Shown one piece after another: positions 39,301 through 46,482 of a stretch of DNA of 64,000 bases (position 1 is its first letter; each line of letters opens with the position of its first letter). This stretch comes from an uncultured Bacteroidales bacterium. Lineage in GTDB: Bacteria > Bacteroidota > Bacteroidia > Bacteroidales > UBA932. A program made the position numbers and the translations under genes. A model generated the notes under the pieces. That model made no database searches. It had not been told where the DNA came from and saw only the letters and a list, made by a program, of their open reading frames with translations. The stretch covers positions 62,001-126,000 of the forward strand of contig CALUPG010000004.1 in the NCBI GenBank assembly GCA_944322565.1, in the 5' to 3' direction.

Positions 39301-41788
39301 TTCAGAAGATATTGCTGAAAATGTGTGGTCGGCAATCGGAAAGCCAAGTGGCAGGGATTTGTATATCAGCACTTGTTCATATCCCGGCGGCCGCACGATT
39401 TCCGGATATGGCGGAGGTCTTGCTCTCGGATGGAACGAGCCGACTGCGGCAGTCGCGTATGCTGTACAAAGCAAAGCGTCCAATTCCGGTGTTCCGCGCC
39501 GAAAGGCTGCCGCCGCTGCGGAAGACTCTGTTATGGACATGGAATTTGTCAATCTGGAATCCGATTCGACTCCGGTGACCGCCATTGTCCCTGTACCTGG
39601 AGGCGGGAACAATCTGAACCCGCGTGAAGAATTTTCCAGTACTCTCGCCTTCATTCCGTTCCTGAAGACAGGGGCTGACAGCACGGTGAGATTTTCATTC
39701 AGGGCTTCCGACAAGCTGTCCGCTTATGTCGTATCTGTCTTTGTACATGACACTGCCATGAGAAATAATGTCCTGCGTCGGGAAATGCTTGTCTCCAAGG
39801 ATATCATGGTGTCCATGTCCGTGCCGCAGTTCCTGTATGAAGGAGACAGGCTGGAGGTCAGTGCGGCCGTAAGCAATGCTTCGGACACAGGTGCAGAAGG
39901 AATTCTGGCATTCTGCGTCTATGACGGGGCCGACAGGGATTCTTCATCGCTGCTTCTTGCTTCCGGGAGGCCTGTCAATGTTGCGACGGGCGGGCAGCAT
40001 TCGGAAATATTCACTGTGAATGTTCCTTCCGGGACGGATACTCTTGGCCTGCTCGCATCATTCAATGGCGGGGATGGCGACGGCATATTTGTCACAATCC
40101 CGGTATTTCCTGCCGAACAGACTCTGACGGAAGCCCATTCTGCTGTCCTGCTTTCCGGAATGTCGGAGGATTCGCTTTATTCTGAACTCAGGGACAGATT
40201 CGTGAATGTCTCGGGACATGGGGCGGAATTTGACCGCAGGGATTTGTATTCCATGCTTCTGGATGCCATGCCTTCGGAACTGTCTGTCGACGGAGCCGAT
40301 GTGCTGACTCTTGTGAAGTCCTTGTATACCGCCTGTTTGTCAGAGTCCATCACTGGGAAGGCTCCTGTAATATTCGGAGCGGACACCCGGCAGGAGTCGG
40401 TTAATTCTCTCGCGTCCCGTCTTGAAGACTATGCCTGTCCGGACGGCGGCTTCGGATGGTTTGCCGGAATGGAGTCATCCCCTGTCGTCACGGCGTGTGT
40501 GCTGGATATGCTTGGCGGACTCAAAGACAGGGTGTCCCTTGCAGATGCAGGCATCAGTACAAGTCTGCTGGAAAAGGCAGCGGCTTATCTTGATTCCATT
40601 GTAATGCCGGACAAGAATGCGAGTGTGCCTGGCGGAGGCATTTCTCTTCCTCTGTATCTGCATGTCCGGAGCATGTATCCGGAATTTGATTTCAGTCCGG
40701 CTTACGCTGACAGCAGGGCTCTGAGGACATTCCGCCGGAATATCCGCGAATGTCTTGATGTCAGAGGCGAAAATATCCTGTACGGGCGCATTCTTGCCAA
40801 AGCGGAACGGATTTCTGCTGTGATGAATCTTGCCGGTGGCGAAGCGAAGACTCTTGCAGAGGACTTCGGCCTTTCCGGAATCCGTCTGAGGCGCCTGATG
40901 CGCAATGCCGTCCGCGACTTGGCTTCGCTTGTCGAATATGCCGTGCCGCACGCTTCCGGCGGAATGTATTATCCGAATGCTGTCATGCCATTCCGCGGGC
41001 TGATGGAAAGTGAACTCTATGCCCATTCTTTGCTCTGTGACCTGCTTTCTGACTATTCTCCGGAATCCGGGATTGCCGACGGAATCCGCATCTGGATAAT
41101 GGTGCAGAAAGAAACCCAGGACTGGGATGATGACCCGGCTTTTGTCCGTGCTGCCGCTTCTGTGGCGGACGGCATTTCGTCGGTGGGGGATGTTGCGGTC
41201 CTGATCATGAAACAGAGATATGTCAGGCCTTTTTCTGAAATAAGCCCTGCTGGGAACGGCATGGGCATAGAACGGAAATATTATGTTGAACGCCACGGAA
41301 CCATGAGCGATGAGAGTCGTCAATCAGCATCCGATGAAGACATTGTCCTGAAAGAACTGAAGACCGGGGACATCCTGCATGCAGGAGATATAGTGACTGC
41401 CGTATATTCTGTCAGTAGCGATGAAAACCGCAGCTTTGTCCGTATCGATGTGCCTCATAGTGCCGCTCTGCGTCCTCTTGACCAGCTTTCGGGCCTGCGG
41501 TTCGGCGTCCTGCATCAGGCGGCCTCCGCTTCCGGCGGAACAGTGCGTGCCTTGTATCCTTATGCATACAGGGAGGTCCGTTCTGACCGCACAGTCTTCT
41601 GGTTTGACAATTTTCCGGAGGAGGAATCATTTGCAGAAGAAAAATTCATTGTTGTCCATGAAGGCTCCTTCGTTTCCCCTGCGGAAGAGATAGAATGTCT
41701 CTATGCTCCTCATTATAGGGCAAATGGCGGTTATGGCGGCCGAATGGATGTCGGAGAAGCAAAGACTGCAGAGGGCCTGTGTGAATAA
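36317..41788 (+). CDS. Alpha-2-macroglobulin family protein, thioester-less
   Basis: 1823 aa (ATG at 36323 is an alternative start). The signal region LLFILACAGQTAAG could be cut by SPI, or by SPII at ILA-C as a lipoprotein. A helical N-terminal part of about 330 residues precedes macroglobulin domains; MG2 is near residue 520 (SVFIPGDTVHFKAVLYSS). The A2M strand RFSFRASDKLSAYVVSVFVH is near 1130, and the helical toroid near 1370 (DGGFGWFAGMESSPVVTACV). The CxEQ thioester motif is absent, so it cannot trap proteases covalently. Bacterial A2Ms guard the periplasm against proteases, usually beside PBP1C; here the partner is folC instead. Confidence 0.85.
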   Translation: MFMKRFCLSVLLFILACAGQTAAGNSGKTLDKLWKKVENSMAVDRPQKTLDLLEDVISAAKNECNPVYFCRGLDLYRSVSVRLDWKRNDSIRAEIMKEAEEFGCPVAEYCLMVSMSGFGAPADTLLSFASRNEESLKADCNREFYTEENISSFFLYSYADLPEFVRENISDDYEYVMWTIACLSMSGAEDVYAESCRLLYRHLPEDSINRTYLEFFMADGIDDESKRIDSLEKFSAKYAGRAISLYARRALLKARFNQNLKALTSGKRYAGSPEKQADSLSEVFSRFRKDCIAFERDRTGYSGPEAGIAAECGGIDGLIRHLDEEKAVMSQAGRDTVCVILKNLKKAEFLVYEPGKRGKLIFSADVKDDSGHYFVPDTFRIALPDMDDGNYVLYVKSGKTIVTGSLKQYSVSGAYRFTDEGLTVFAGDFMTGQPLSGVRLEAFAGDSLALVRDSVDFSGFVCIGDGFAGHREITRLVFSYRDSLGYMRKSGNIRVSRHYDRTFEAEAVSDDDIADSHCRIFRDRSVFIPGDTVHFKAVLYSSSESGISAWKDGRDVEVILEDASGTAIGRGMFSTDGFGAVAGSFVLPSDVRRGWTSLSVMCGGRKFLTSGGAFRVEDIVLPTYSVDFDTFDGIILPGDTVSVTGKATSYTGHPVSGYAARYTVKNFDALVASGDLTFSEDGTFRFSFQAGTRDSDYDFYQITLTITGTDGETNSFDTWLSVSYDLMLGMTAENSAEGKINGTDADSRYYGHDWYGSSIIAEDIEECIFRFESNGRPVPGMEISYKVSSGQGKQFISGTAVSGKAVSLDFSGLHSGEYVLEAEAPVRFAMPGGRDSVIVVRYLHSFIRLCDGEDNMDADVESVFRVCPGQDISLQTGAGRGPVWAVVELFDGNLRSLRSELVHLDGIPGKSGSLKTLVWEYEDSYPDDVLLVAFYFREGKSYSYSYTFRRDRTPDSPVPVEFTAFTDKTAPDTETSYELKAIPDAEVLVAVFDSSSEDIAENVWSAIGKPSGRDLYISTCSYPGGRTISGYGGGLALGWNEPTAAVAYAVQSKASNSGVPRRKAAAAAEDSVMDMEFVNLESDSTPVTAIVPVPGGGNNLNPREEFSSTLAFIPFLKTGADSTVRFSFRASDKLSAYVVSVFVHDTAMRNNVLRREMLVSKDIMVSMSVPQFLYEGDRLEVSAAVSNASDTGAEGILAFCVYDGADRDSSSLLLASGRPVNVATGGQHSEIFTVNVPSGTDTLGLLASFNGGDGDGIFVTIPVFPAEQTLTEAHSAVLLSGMSEDSLYSELRDRFVNVSGHGAEFDRRDLYSMLLDAMPSELSVDGADVLTLVKSLYTACLSESITGKAPVIFGADTRQESVNSLASRLEDYACPDGGFGWFAGMESSPVVTACVLDMLGGLKDRVSLADAGISTSLLEKAAAYLDSIVMPDKNASVPGGGISLPLYLHVRSMYPEFDFSPAYADSRALRTFRRNIRECLDVRGENILYGRILAKAERISAVMNLAGGEAKTLAEDFGLSGIRLRRLMRNAVRDLASLVEYAVPHASGGMYYPNAVMPFRGLMESELYAHSLLCDLLSDYSPESGIADGIRIWIMVQKETQDWDDDPAFVRAAASVADGISSVGDVAVLIMKQRYVRPFSEISPAGNGMGIERKYYVERHGTMSDESRQSASDEDIVLKELKTGDILHAGDIVTAVYSVSSDENRSFVRIDVPHSAALRPLDQLSGLRFGVLHQAASASGGTVRALYPYAYREVRSDRTVFWFDNFPEEESFAEEKFIVVHEGSFVSPAEEIECLYAPHYRANGGYGGRMDVGEAKTAEGLCE

Positions 41789-41850
41789 AATAATGTATGC
41801 CGACATCAAAAAAAATGCAAAAAAATATTTGCATGATAAAAAATGTTTTC

Positions 41851-41858
41851 TACCTTTG
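41851..41858 (+). promoter_or_regulatory. Canonical promoter of the tRNA-Val/tRNA-Asp pair
   Basis: -7 box TACCTTTG with -33 TTTG at 41828-41831 and an exact 19-bp spacer, the best promoter in the window. The tRNA-Val gene starts 50 nt after the box. Confidence 0.85.
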
Positions 41859-41907
41859 CAATCCCAAACGAAAAGAGAGGGGTTGCAAAGGTCTTTAAAA
41901 GCAAAAA

Positions 41908-41982
41908 GGGAGCTTAGCTCAGTTGGTTCAGAGCGTCTGCCTTACAAGCAGAGGGTCGGGGGTTCGACTCCCTCAGCTCCCA
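41908..41982 (+). tRNA. tRNA-Val (anticodon TAC)
   Basis: 75 nt. Acceptor arm GGGAGCT pairs with AGCTCCC. D-arm GCTCAGTTGGTTCAGAGC. Anticodon arm CTGCCTTACAAGCAG carries TAC, reading valine GUA codons. T-arm GGGGGTTCGACTCCC. Only CCA-like CCA from the acceptor end is visible. It shares a promoter with tRNA-Asp 19 nt downstream. Confidence 0.95.
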
Positions 41983-42001
41983 CAAAGTTCTTGAAAATAT
42001 T

Positions 42002-42078
42002 GGTGCGGTAGTTCAGCTGGTTAGAATACGGGCCTGTCACGCCCGGGGTCGCGGGTTCGAGTCCCGTCCGCACCGCCA
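42002..42078 (+). tRNA. tRNA-Asp (anticodon GTC)
   Basis: 77 nt including an encoded CCA end. Acceptor GGTGCGG/CCGCACC; anticodon arm GGGCCTGTCACGCCC with GTC; T-arm GCGGGTTCGAGTCCCGT. Second gene of the tRNA unit, followed by a terminator. Confidence 0.96.
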
Positions 42079-42082
42079 ATAG

Positions 42083-42125
42083 ATTGCAGTAACTCTATGT
42101 ATATCATAAAGTTGCTGCAATTTTT
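42083..42125 (+). terminator. Terminator of the tRNA unit
   Basis: ATTGCAGTAACT pairs with AGTTGCTGCAAT around a loop of about 16 nt, then TTTTT. Confidence 0.8.
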
Positions 42126-42433
42126 CATTTTTATCCACCCAAAAATCCACCCACTTTTTGCCTTGGGCTCCTGTCGGCATAAAAACAAAGAAAGTGTGGA
42201 GGCGATTCCGTTCATCCATTAGAAGGTTGTGGCAAACCCAAGCGCGAATAAACGATACCCAATACCCCACACTTGATCAGATATGGAGCATCGGGAGAAC
42301 ATGATATTCCCGAACCATGATCTAAACAAGAATGAGTGCTGTCCGTCGTCCTTGCGCCTTGAAAACTGCCACATTTTCTAATAAGGACTATGCGAAAACA
42401 CTTTCAGTATGTATGTTGATTTCTCAACGGATA

Positions 42434-42441
42434 CAAAGGTA
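42434..42441 (-). promoter_or_regulatory. -7-like box with no gene downstream
   Basis: TACCTTTG on the minus strand. The transcript would cross 42434-42083 without a credible ORF and end at the tRNA terminator hairpin, which is also symmetrical in this direction. Candidate for a small RNA. Confidence 0.4.
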
Positions 42442-42556
42442 TGAATTTATTTTCACAAACGGACAACACTCAAAGGATATTGACCCATAAAGGTCGGAAT
42501 TTTAATTATAATCAGGACAAATGTCAGGAAAATTTTCAGGATTCCGAGGAAACCGC

Positions 42557-42564
42557 TATTTTTG
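42557..42564 (+). promoter_or_regulatory. -7 box for the AEC transporter
   Basis: Reads TATTTTTG; the ATG at 42651 implies a leader of about 80 nt. Confidence 0.6.
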
Positions 42565-42650
42565 CGCCCCGAATTTTGAAAATTGCGTTTACGGGCGACA
42601 GGCGAAGCCGCATTGACAACGGCTGTGTGCCTGAATAATACGAAGAATTT

Positions 42651-43562
42651 ATGTTGACGATAATTTCACAGATGGCGGCGCTGTTCATCCTGATTCTTGT
42701 AGGATACGGTGCGGCGAAACTCAGGATAATAGACGGGCGGTTCTCCCAGCAGCTTTCGGTATTCGTTATCAATATCAGCAGCCCGTGCCTGATAGTCTCT
42801 TCTGTCCTGGGCGACATCTCCCCGGACAAAGACCTGATTCTGCCGGTGCTGGCTATAGGCTGCGTGACATACGCATTCTTCGTGGCCGTGGCAATGCTCC
42901 TTTCCCGCATCATCACCAGGAACAAGGACATGCAGGGTATCTACGGATTCATGCTGACTTTCGGCAACGTCGGCTTCATCGGCTATCCGATAGTCGCCTC
43001 CATTTTCGGCAAATACGCAATCTTCTATGCGAGCCTGCTGAACATTCCGTTCACACTTCTGGCCTTTTCGCTCGGGAAAAAGATGATACAGGGCGGCCCT
43101 GGAGGACTGAAACTGGACTGGAAAATACTCGTAAGTCCGGCCATGATAGCCTGCTATCTGTCCACGATGATAGTGGTGTTCAACATCAAGGGCCTGCCGA
43201 ATATAGTGACGACTCCGATAACCCTGCTCGGGAACATCACTGTCCCCGCAGCCCTGCTTATAATAGGTACGTCAATGGCACAAATGGACCTGCGGCGGAT
43301 TTTCTCGGGAAAACTGGTGTGGGGAATCTCGGTTCTCCGCCTGCTGATCCTGCCGATAGTCATATTCTATTTTACGAGGCTCATCGGATTCAGCGGAGAC
43401 ATTCTCGGTATCAACACCGTCCTCGCAGCAATGCCTGTAGGCACATACGGGGCGATGTTCTGCCTCCAGTACGGCAAGGACGAGACAGTAATGGTCCAGG
43501 GTATCCTCATCTCCACCCTCCTCTCGATACTCAGCATCCCTCTCATCACGCAGATACTCTGA
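42651..43562 (+). CDS. AEC-family (auxin efflux carrier-like) transporter
   Basis: 303 aa, about ten transmembrane segments. N-terminal LFILILVGYGAAKLRIIDGR is the family signature, followed by INISSPCLIVSSVLGD. The mid-region GFMLTFGNVGFIGYPIVASIFG and the late VLAAMPVGTYGAMFCLQYGKD are the conserved broken-helix elements of the first and second repeats. AEC carriers move organic acids or auxin-like anions; the substrate is not known. It runs convergently with the peptide deformylase gene, with a 49-bp gap and no clear terminator. Confidence 0.88.
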   Translation: MLTIISQMAALFILILVGYGAAKLRIIDGRFSQQLSVFVINISSPCLIVSSVLGDISPDKDLILPVLAIGCVTYAFFVAVAMLLSRIITRNKDMQGIYGFMLTFGNVGFIGYPIVASIFGKYAIFYASLLNIPFTLLAFSLGKKMIQGGPGGLKLDWKILVSPAMIACYLSTMIVVFNIKGLPNIVTTPITLLGNITVPAALLIIGTSMAQMDLRRIFSGKLVWGISVLRLLILPIVIFYFTRLIGFSGDILGINTVLAAMPVGTYGAMFCLQYGKDETVMVQGILISTLLSILSIPLITQIL

Positions 43563-43611
43563 TTCTCCCCGCTGCAATCACGACACCGGACTTCGTCCCG
43601 AATCTATGGTT

Positions 43612-44196
43612 TCACATCCTGTCGGTGAAAAGGATTCCGTCGAGGTGGTCGGTCTCATGCTGGAAGATTACGGCGGTGAAGCCTCTGACGGTATCTCGCA
43701 CGGCCTCTAAAGTGCGGATGTCCACATAACTGATGACGACGGTCTGTGAACGTTCCACTTCACCGTGTATTTCCGGAATGGACAGGCATCCTTCAGGTCC
43801 GGTCTGTTTCTCGTCGGACAGGTACTCCACACGGATATTTGGATAAACCTCGAACGGTTCACCGGCCTTGTCAAATCTCTGGACAGCGACCACCCGTCTT
43901 TTCAGGCCTACCTGAGGGCCGGCTATCCCCACGCCGTCCTGGGTGGAGTCTGTGACTGTCGCTATCATCCTGTCCGCAAGCCTGACGAACCGTTCGGAGC
44001 GCAATATTTTCACAGGAAAATCACTGCACTTCGAGCGTAGGACAAGCGAATCTTCCTTATCGCTGACAGTCAATACCCTCATGATACCTTCGGCATCGAT
44101 AATATCTTTTTCGGCCCGGCTCAGGCGGGGTGCATTGTCCGCAATGCAGCTGCACACCATTGCCATTAGTGCCGCCAATACGAATCCATGTCTCAT
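43612..44196 (-). CDS. Peptide deformylase with a lipoprotein signal peptide
   Basis: 194 aa from the ATG at 44196. All three deformylase motifs are intact: GVGIAGPQVG (motif 1, usually GxGLAAPQ), EGCLSIPE (motif 2, metal Cys) and FQHETDHLDGILF (motif 3, HExxH with both metal His and the catalytic Glu). Unusually, the N-terminus MRHGFVLAALMAMVCSCIAD is a signal peptide with lipobox VCS-C, so the enzyme should be a membrane-anchored periplasmic or surface lipoprotein. N-formyl groups are normally removed in the cytoplasm, so the substrate would be exported or foreign formyl peptides. Probably not the housekeeping def. Confidence 0.85.
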   Translation of the reverse strand: MRHGFVLAALMAMVCSCIADNAPRLSRAEKDIIDAEGIMRVLTVSDKEDSLVLRSKCSDFPVKILRSERFVRLADRMIATVTDSTQDGVGIAGPQVGLKRRVVAVQRFDKAGEPFEVYPNIRVEYLSDEKQTGPEGCLSIPEIHGEVERSQTVVISYVDIRTLEAVRDTVRGFTAVIFQHETDHLDGILFTDRM

Positions 44197-44264
44197 ATAC
44201 AAATGATTTTCCGCAAAGTTCAAAAAAATTCCGATATCTCCTCACATGGCTCGCGATTTTATCG

Positions 44265-44295
44265 TTAGAGCAAAAGAAATTGCGATTAGAGCAAA
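44265..44295. repeat. Two TTAGAGCAAA direct repeats, 21-bp period
   Basis: Identical decamers at 44265-44274 and 44286-44295, two helical turns apart, between the deformylase gene and the small lipoprotein promoter. Their location, about 35-60 bp upstream of a -7 box, fits an activator site. Confidence 0.5.
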
Positions 44296-44327
44296 TCCGC
44301 CTCTTGCGCACATGTGCCAGGCACTGC

Positions 44328-44335
44328 TATATTTG
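44328..44335 (+). promoter_or_regulatory. -7 box for the 73-aa lipoprotein
   Basis: Reads TATATTTG, 27 nt before the ATG at 44363. Confidence 0.6.
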
Positions 44336-44362
44336 GCCGGAAAAATTTAAAACCATTATAGC

Positions 44363-44584
44363 ATGAAAAAATTCTGGAAATGGGCCGTAATACTGATGAC
44401 GGCGACAGTGACGACAGGACTGGCGACATCCTGCGAAGAAAAGGACAATACGGAACCTGAAGAAGAGCCGGTGACAATCAGGAAAACATGGATGGGCTAC
44501 TACGAAAAAGACGGCACTTACTCCGGATATGATTCCGGATCAATCAACGGTAAATTATGCCTGATAGAGTCCTTTACAGTCTGA
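44363..44584 (+). CDS. Short lipoprotein, possibly truncated
   Basis: 73 aa. A signal peptide with lipobox GLATS-C is followed by an acidic stretch (EEKDNTEPEEEP), then about 35 residues with YYEKDGTYSGYDSG. Acidic residues straight after the Cys are typical of exported Bacteroidota lipoproteins. The mature part is short, so it may be the surviving 5' end of a longer gene broken near 44584, or a real small lipoprotein. A promoter and phased repeats upstream argue that it is expressed. It converges with the retropepsin gene 46 bp away. Confidence 0.55.
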   Translation: MKKFWKWAVILMTATVTTGLATSCEEKDNTEPEEEPVTIRKTWMGYYEKDGTYSGYDSGSINGKLCLIESFTV

Positions 44585-44630
44585 ATGATTTTTCCATCTT
44601 GAAGTTTGCCCCTCAATCTCATTGTTGCTG

Positions 44631-45917
44631 TTATTCTCCACGTACAAACATGTTCTGATAGTTAATCACAAGTCTTTTGAATGACAACACGAAATCCGCT
44701 CCCAGCGAACCGGAAAACAACTGGCTGCCCGATTCGGGATTTTTAATGATTTCCGTATCATATAATGTAACAGTGGAACCAGCTACCTCGAAACGGAATT
44801 CAGGCAATACTACGGCCTGGGTTTGTGATATTCCGCCAAAACCTCCACGGGAAGTTGTCCGTTCGGCGAGTCCGTCAAGGGCATCGGGAAATGTTTGGGC
44901 AAATTTATTCCCCAAATCAGTCTTCACATTCCCGGTATCGAAAATCAAGTCAAATGGATGTCCGTTGTAATTAATCCGCACTTGGGGTGTGTTGGATGAC
45001 AAGTATATATTAGGTTCTCCATCAGACGCTTTTTTGGGAAAAACGAACTTTCCGGCTTCATTGTCTATGATTATTTCCCCTGCATCCCTGATAAATTGAT
45101 AACCGAGCACTCCGTCAAATGTAAATAAAGAATCCATTTCACGGTCCGGAGGTGCAACCATAAAGACAGGATTATGATATACCAGTTCTCCTATTTTCAG
45201 CGAATCAGCCGTAGCAAGTTTGACAAAGCCTATCTTCATTCCTGATACGGGAATTGAATCAGCCACAATCTTCAAACCTGTTTCTTCCGCATATTTCTCT
45301 GATACGAAATTGCCGAAAGAACAGCCTGTATCGAAAATATAATCTTTCGTTATGCCATTTACTTCCAAAGGTATATAAATATGCTTGCCTCTCCCCGCAG
45401 TTTCCGCACGTAACGGTACTGCAATATCCTCATCGGGACGCTCAAGATAAGGTTTGGGTACATTGGCAAGTGCTCTGCCGACTTTTTCTATAAACACAAA
45501 ACTATAAAGGTCTTCAAACGGTACGGAACCCTGAAGGACATTGACTAAATTTTCTCCCGCTTTTCCTGCTTGTTCATACATCCCCAGATTCAAAAAGTTC
45601 AAGCCTTGCAAAGCAGCCATACCTATTGAATTTTCTGCGCCGAGCTCATCTTGGTGATGCAACAACAAACTGTCAAGTGCAACAGCAGCATTTTCCAGCT
45701 TGTTAAAGCCAATGCCTAACTGTACATCTGCTATCAGATTAAGCATCTTCACACTTACAGAATCTTTCAATTTAGGATATTCTGTTCTCAATAGAAACAA
45801 ATCGCCACTATTCAGAATCTCACCCATTTTCACATCTGCCTGTGTTTGTGAATAGGCAGAATTATATCCTAACAAAAAGGCAGAAAGGAGACACAAAAGT
45901 CTATTTGCAGTTTTCAT
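44631..45917 (-). CDS. Secreted retropepsin-like aspartic protease with two lobes
   Basis: 428 aa. A signal peptide (LLCLLSAFLLGYNSAYS-Q) sends it out of the cytoplasm. After a helical 130-residue lead come two aspartyl-protease-like domains: IPLEVNGITKDYIFDTGCSF (about residue 190) and VRINYNGHPFDLIFDTGNVK (about 315), each with an FDTG active-site motif, and later hydrophobic-Gly strands DGVLGYQFI and GSLGADFVLSF. Two DTG motifs in one chain could form a single-chain pepsin-like enzyme. The gene is visibly more AT-rich than its neighbours, hinting at transfer. The palindrome at its promoter suggests control by a dimeric repressor. Confidence 0.78.
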   Translation of the reverse strand: MKTANRLLCLLSAFLLGYNSAYSQTQADVKMGEILNSGDLFLLRTEYPKLKDSVSVKMLNLIADVQLGIGFNKLENAAVALDSLLLHHQDELGAENSIGMAALQGLNFLNLGMYEQAGKAGENLVNVLQGSVPFEDLYSFVFIEKVGRALANVPKPYLERPDEDIAVPLRAETAGRGKHIYIPLEVNGITKDYIFDTGCSFGNFVSEKYAEETGLKIVADSIPVSGMKIGFVKLATADSLKIGELVYHNPVFMVAPPDREMDSLFTFDGVLGYQFIRDAGEIIIDNEAGKFVFPKKASDGEPNIYLSSNTPQVRINYNGHPFDLIFDTGNVKTDLGNKFAQTFPDALDGLAERTTSRGGFGGISQTQAVVLPEFRFEVAGSTVTLYDTEIIKNPESGSQLFSGSLGADFVLSFKRLVINYQNMFVRGE

Positions 45918-45946
45918 ACTTCTCCCAATGATACATTAACATAGAG

Positions 45947-45954
45947 CAAATATA
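45947..45954 (-). promoter_or_regulatory. -7 box for the aspartic protease
   Basis: Reads TATATTTG on the minus strand, abutting the palindrome at 45955-45979. Confidence 0.65.
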
Positions 45955-45979
45955 GCAATCAAAAAATGCATTTGATTGC
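45955..45979. promoter_or_regulatory. Operator-like palindrome next to the aspartic protease promoter
   Basis: Nine-bp arms GCAATCAAA and TTTGATTGC around 7 nt, immediately upstream of the -7 box, in the -33 region. It could bind a dimeric regulator, or be a terminator hairpin for the sulfatase remnant, though no T-tract follows. Confidence 0.45.
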
Positions 45980-46005
45980 TCCCTACTTTAAAATCTTAAC
46001 AAATA

Positions 46006-46386
46006 TCAATTTGAATCCCGTGCTTGGGGGTGGCTTCTGCTGATATTCGTAAAATTTGCCGAGGTCGGCCCGGCAGCGTGAAGGAATTCTGCTTCTGCGA
46101 TTTCGGCGAAGGTGGGCAGGATGTCGATGTTCGAGGCAAGCCGCTCGCAAATTGTTCCGGCAGGAACCGTTCCTCTCCACCAGGAGGACAGCCTGTCGAT
46201 ATTGGGAGTCTGATATCCCAAGGCACCTGAGAATGAAAAGTCCCCGTTGCCGGCATCATCGAGGTTTATGAGTATAAAGTTCACATGGTCATGCTGCCGT
46301 GTGGCTGGACCGGATGCGGAATGGGGGCCGCATGAAACTGTGCCGGCCGAAACCACGGCAAGGGGCAGAAAAGACTTCAATTTCAT
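46006..46386 (-). pseudogene. Sulfatase remnant with large internal deletion
   Basis: 126 codons. It opens like a secreted sulfatase lipoprotein (AVVSAGTVSC lipobox) with NFILINLDDAGNGDFSFSG (metal-binding Asp pair) and YQTPNIDRLS. The next residues, RGTVPAGTICERLASNIDIL and PTFAEIAEAEF, belong to the second half of the family (compare PAGTVxDxxxxxxDxxPTxxxxAG). The CxPSR segment that gives formylglycine and most of the catalytic core are missing, and the C-terminal domain is lost after an unrelated tail. The frame remains open across the joint, but the product cannot be an active sulfatase. Confidence 0.75.
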
Positions 46387-46482
46387 GATGACAGGAGATT
46401 AAGTGTACTGAAATCAGGAGGTTTGGTCTGAGACGGCAGGAGATTCAGTCTATATTATAACATGTCCCATTGCATGGCGCTG

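Larger units (their letters stand above)
42126..42650. other. 525-bp gene-poor gap after tRNA-Asp
   Basis: No convincing gene on either strand. It holds two copies of ATCCACCCA (42134-42142 and 42147-42155), a minus-strand -7 box at 42434-42441 pointing back toward the tRNAs, and the plus-strand promoter of the AEC transporter. The stretch may be a scar of element integration at the tRNA 3' end, but no integrase or duplicated tRNA end is visible. Confidence 0.4.

Noticed and set aside
40475..41323. 282-codon minus-strand frame inside the alpha-2-macroglobulin gene
   Set aside because: It is antisense to a clearly coding gene, shows no family motif, and has no promoter or ribosome site.
42037..42270. 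Minus-strand frames over tRNA-Asp and its flank as integrase remnants
   Set aside because: The translated tRNA gives the familiar DSNPRPRA-type artefact, and no tyrosine-recombinase motif is seen.
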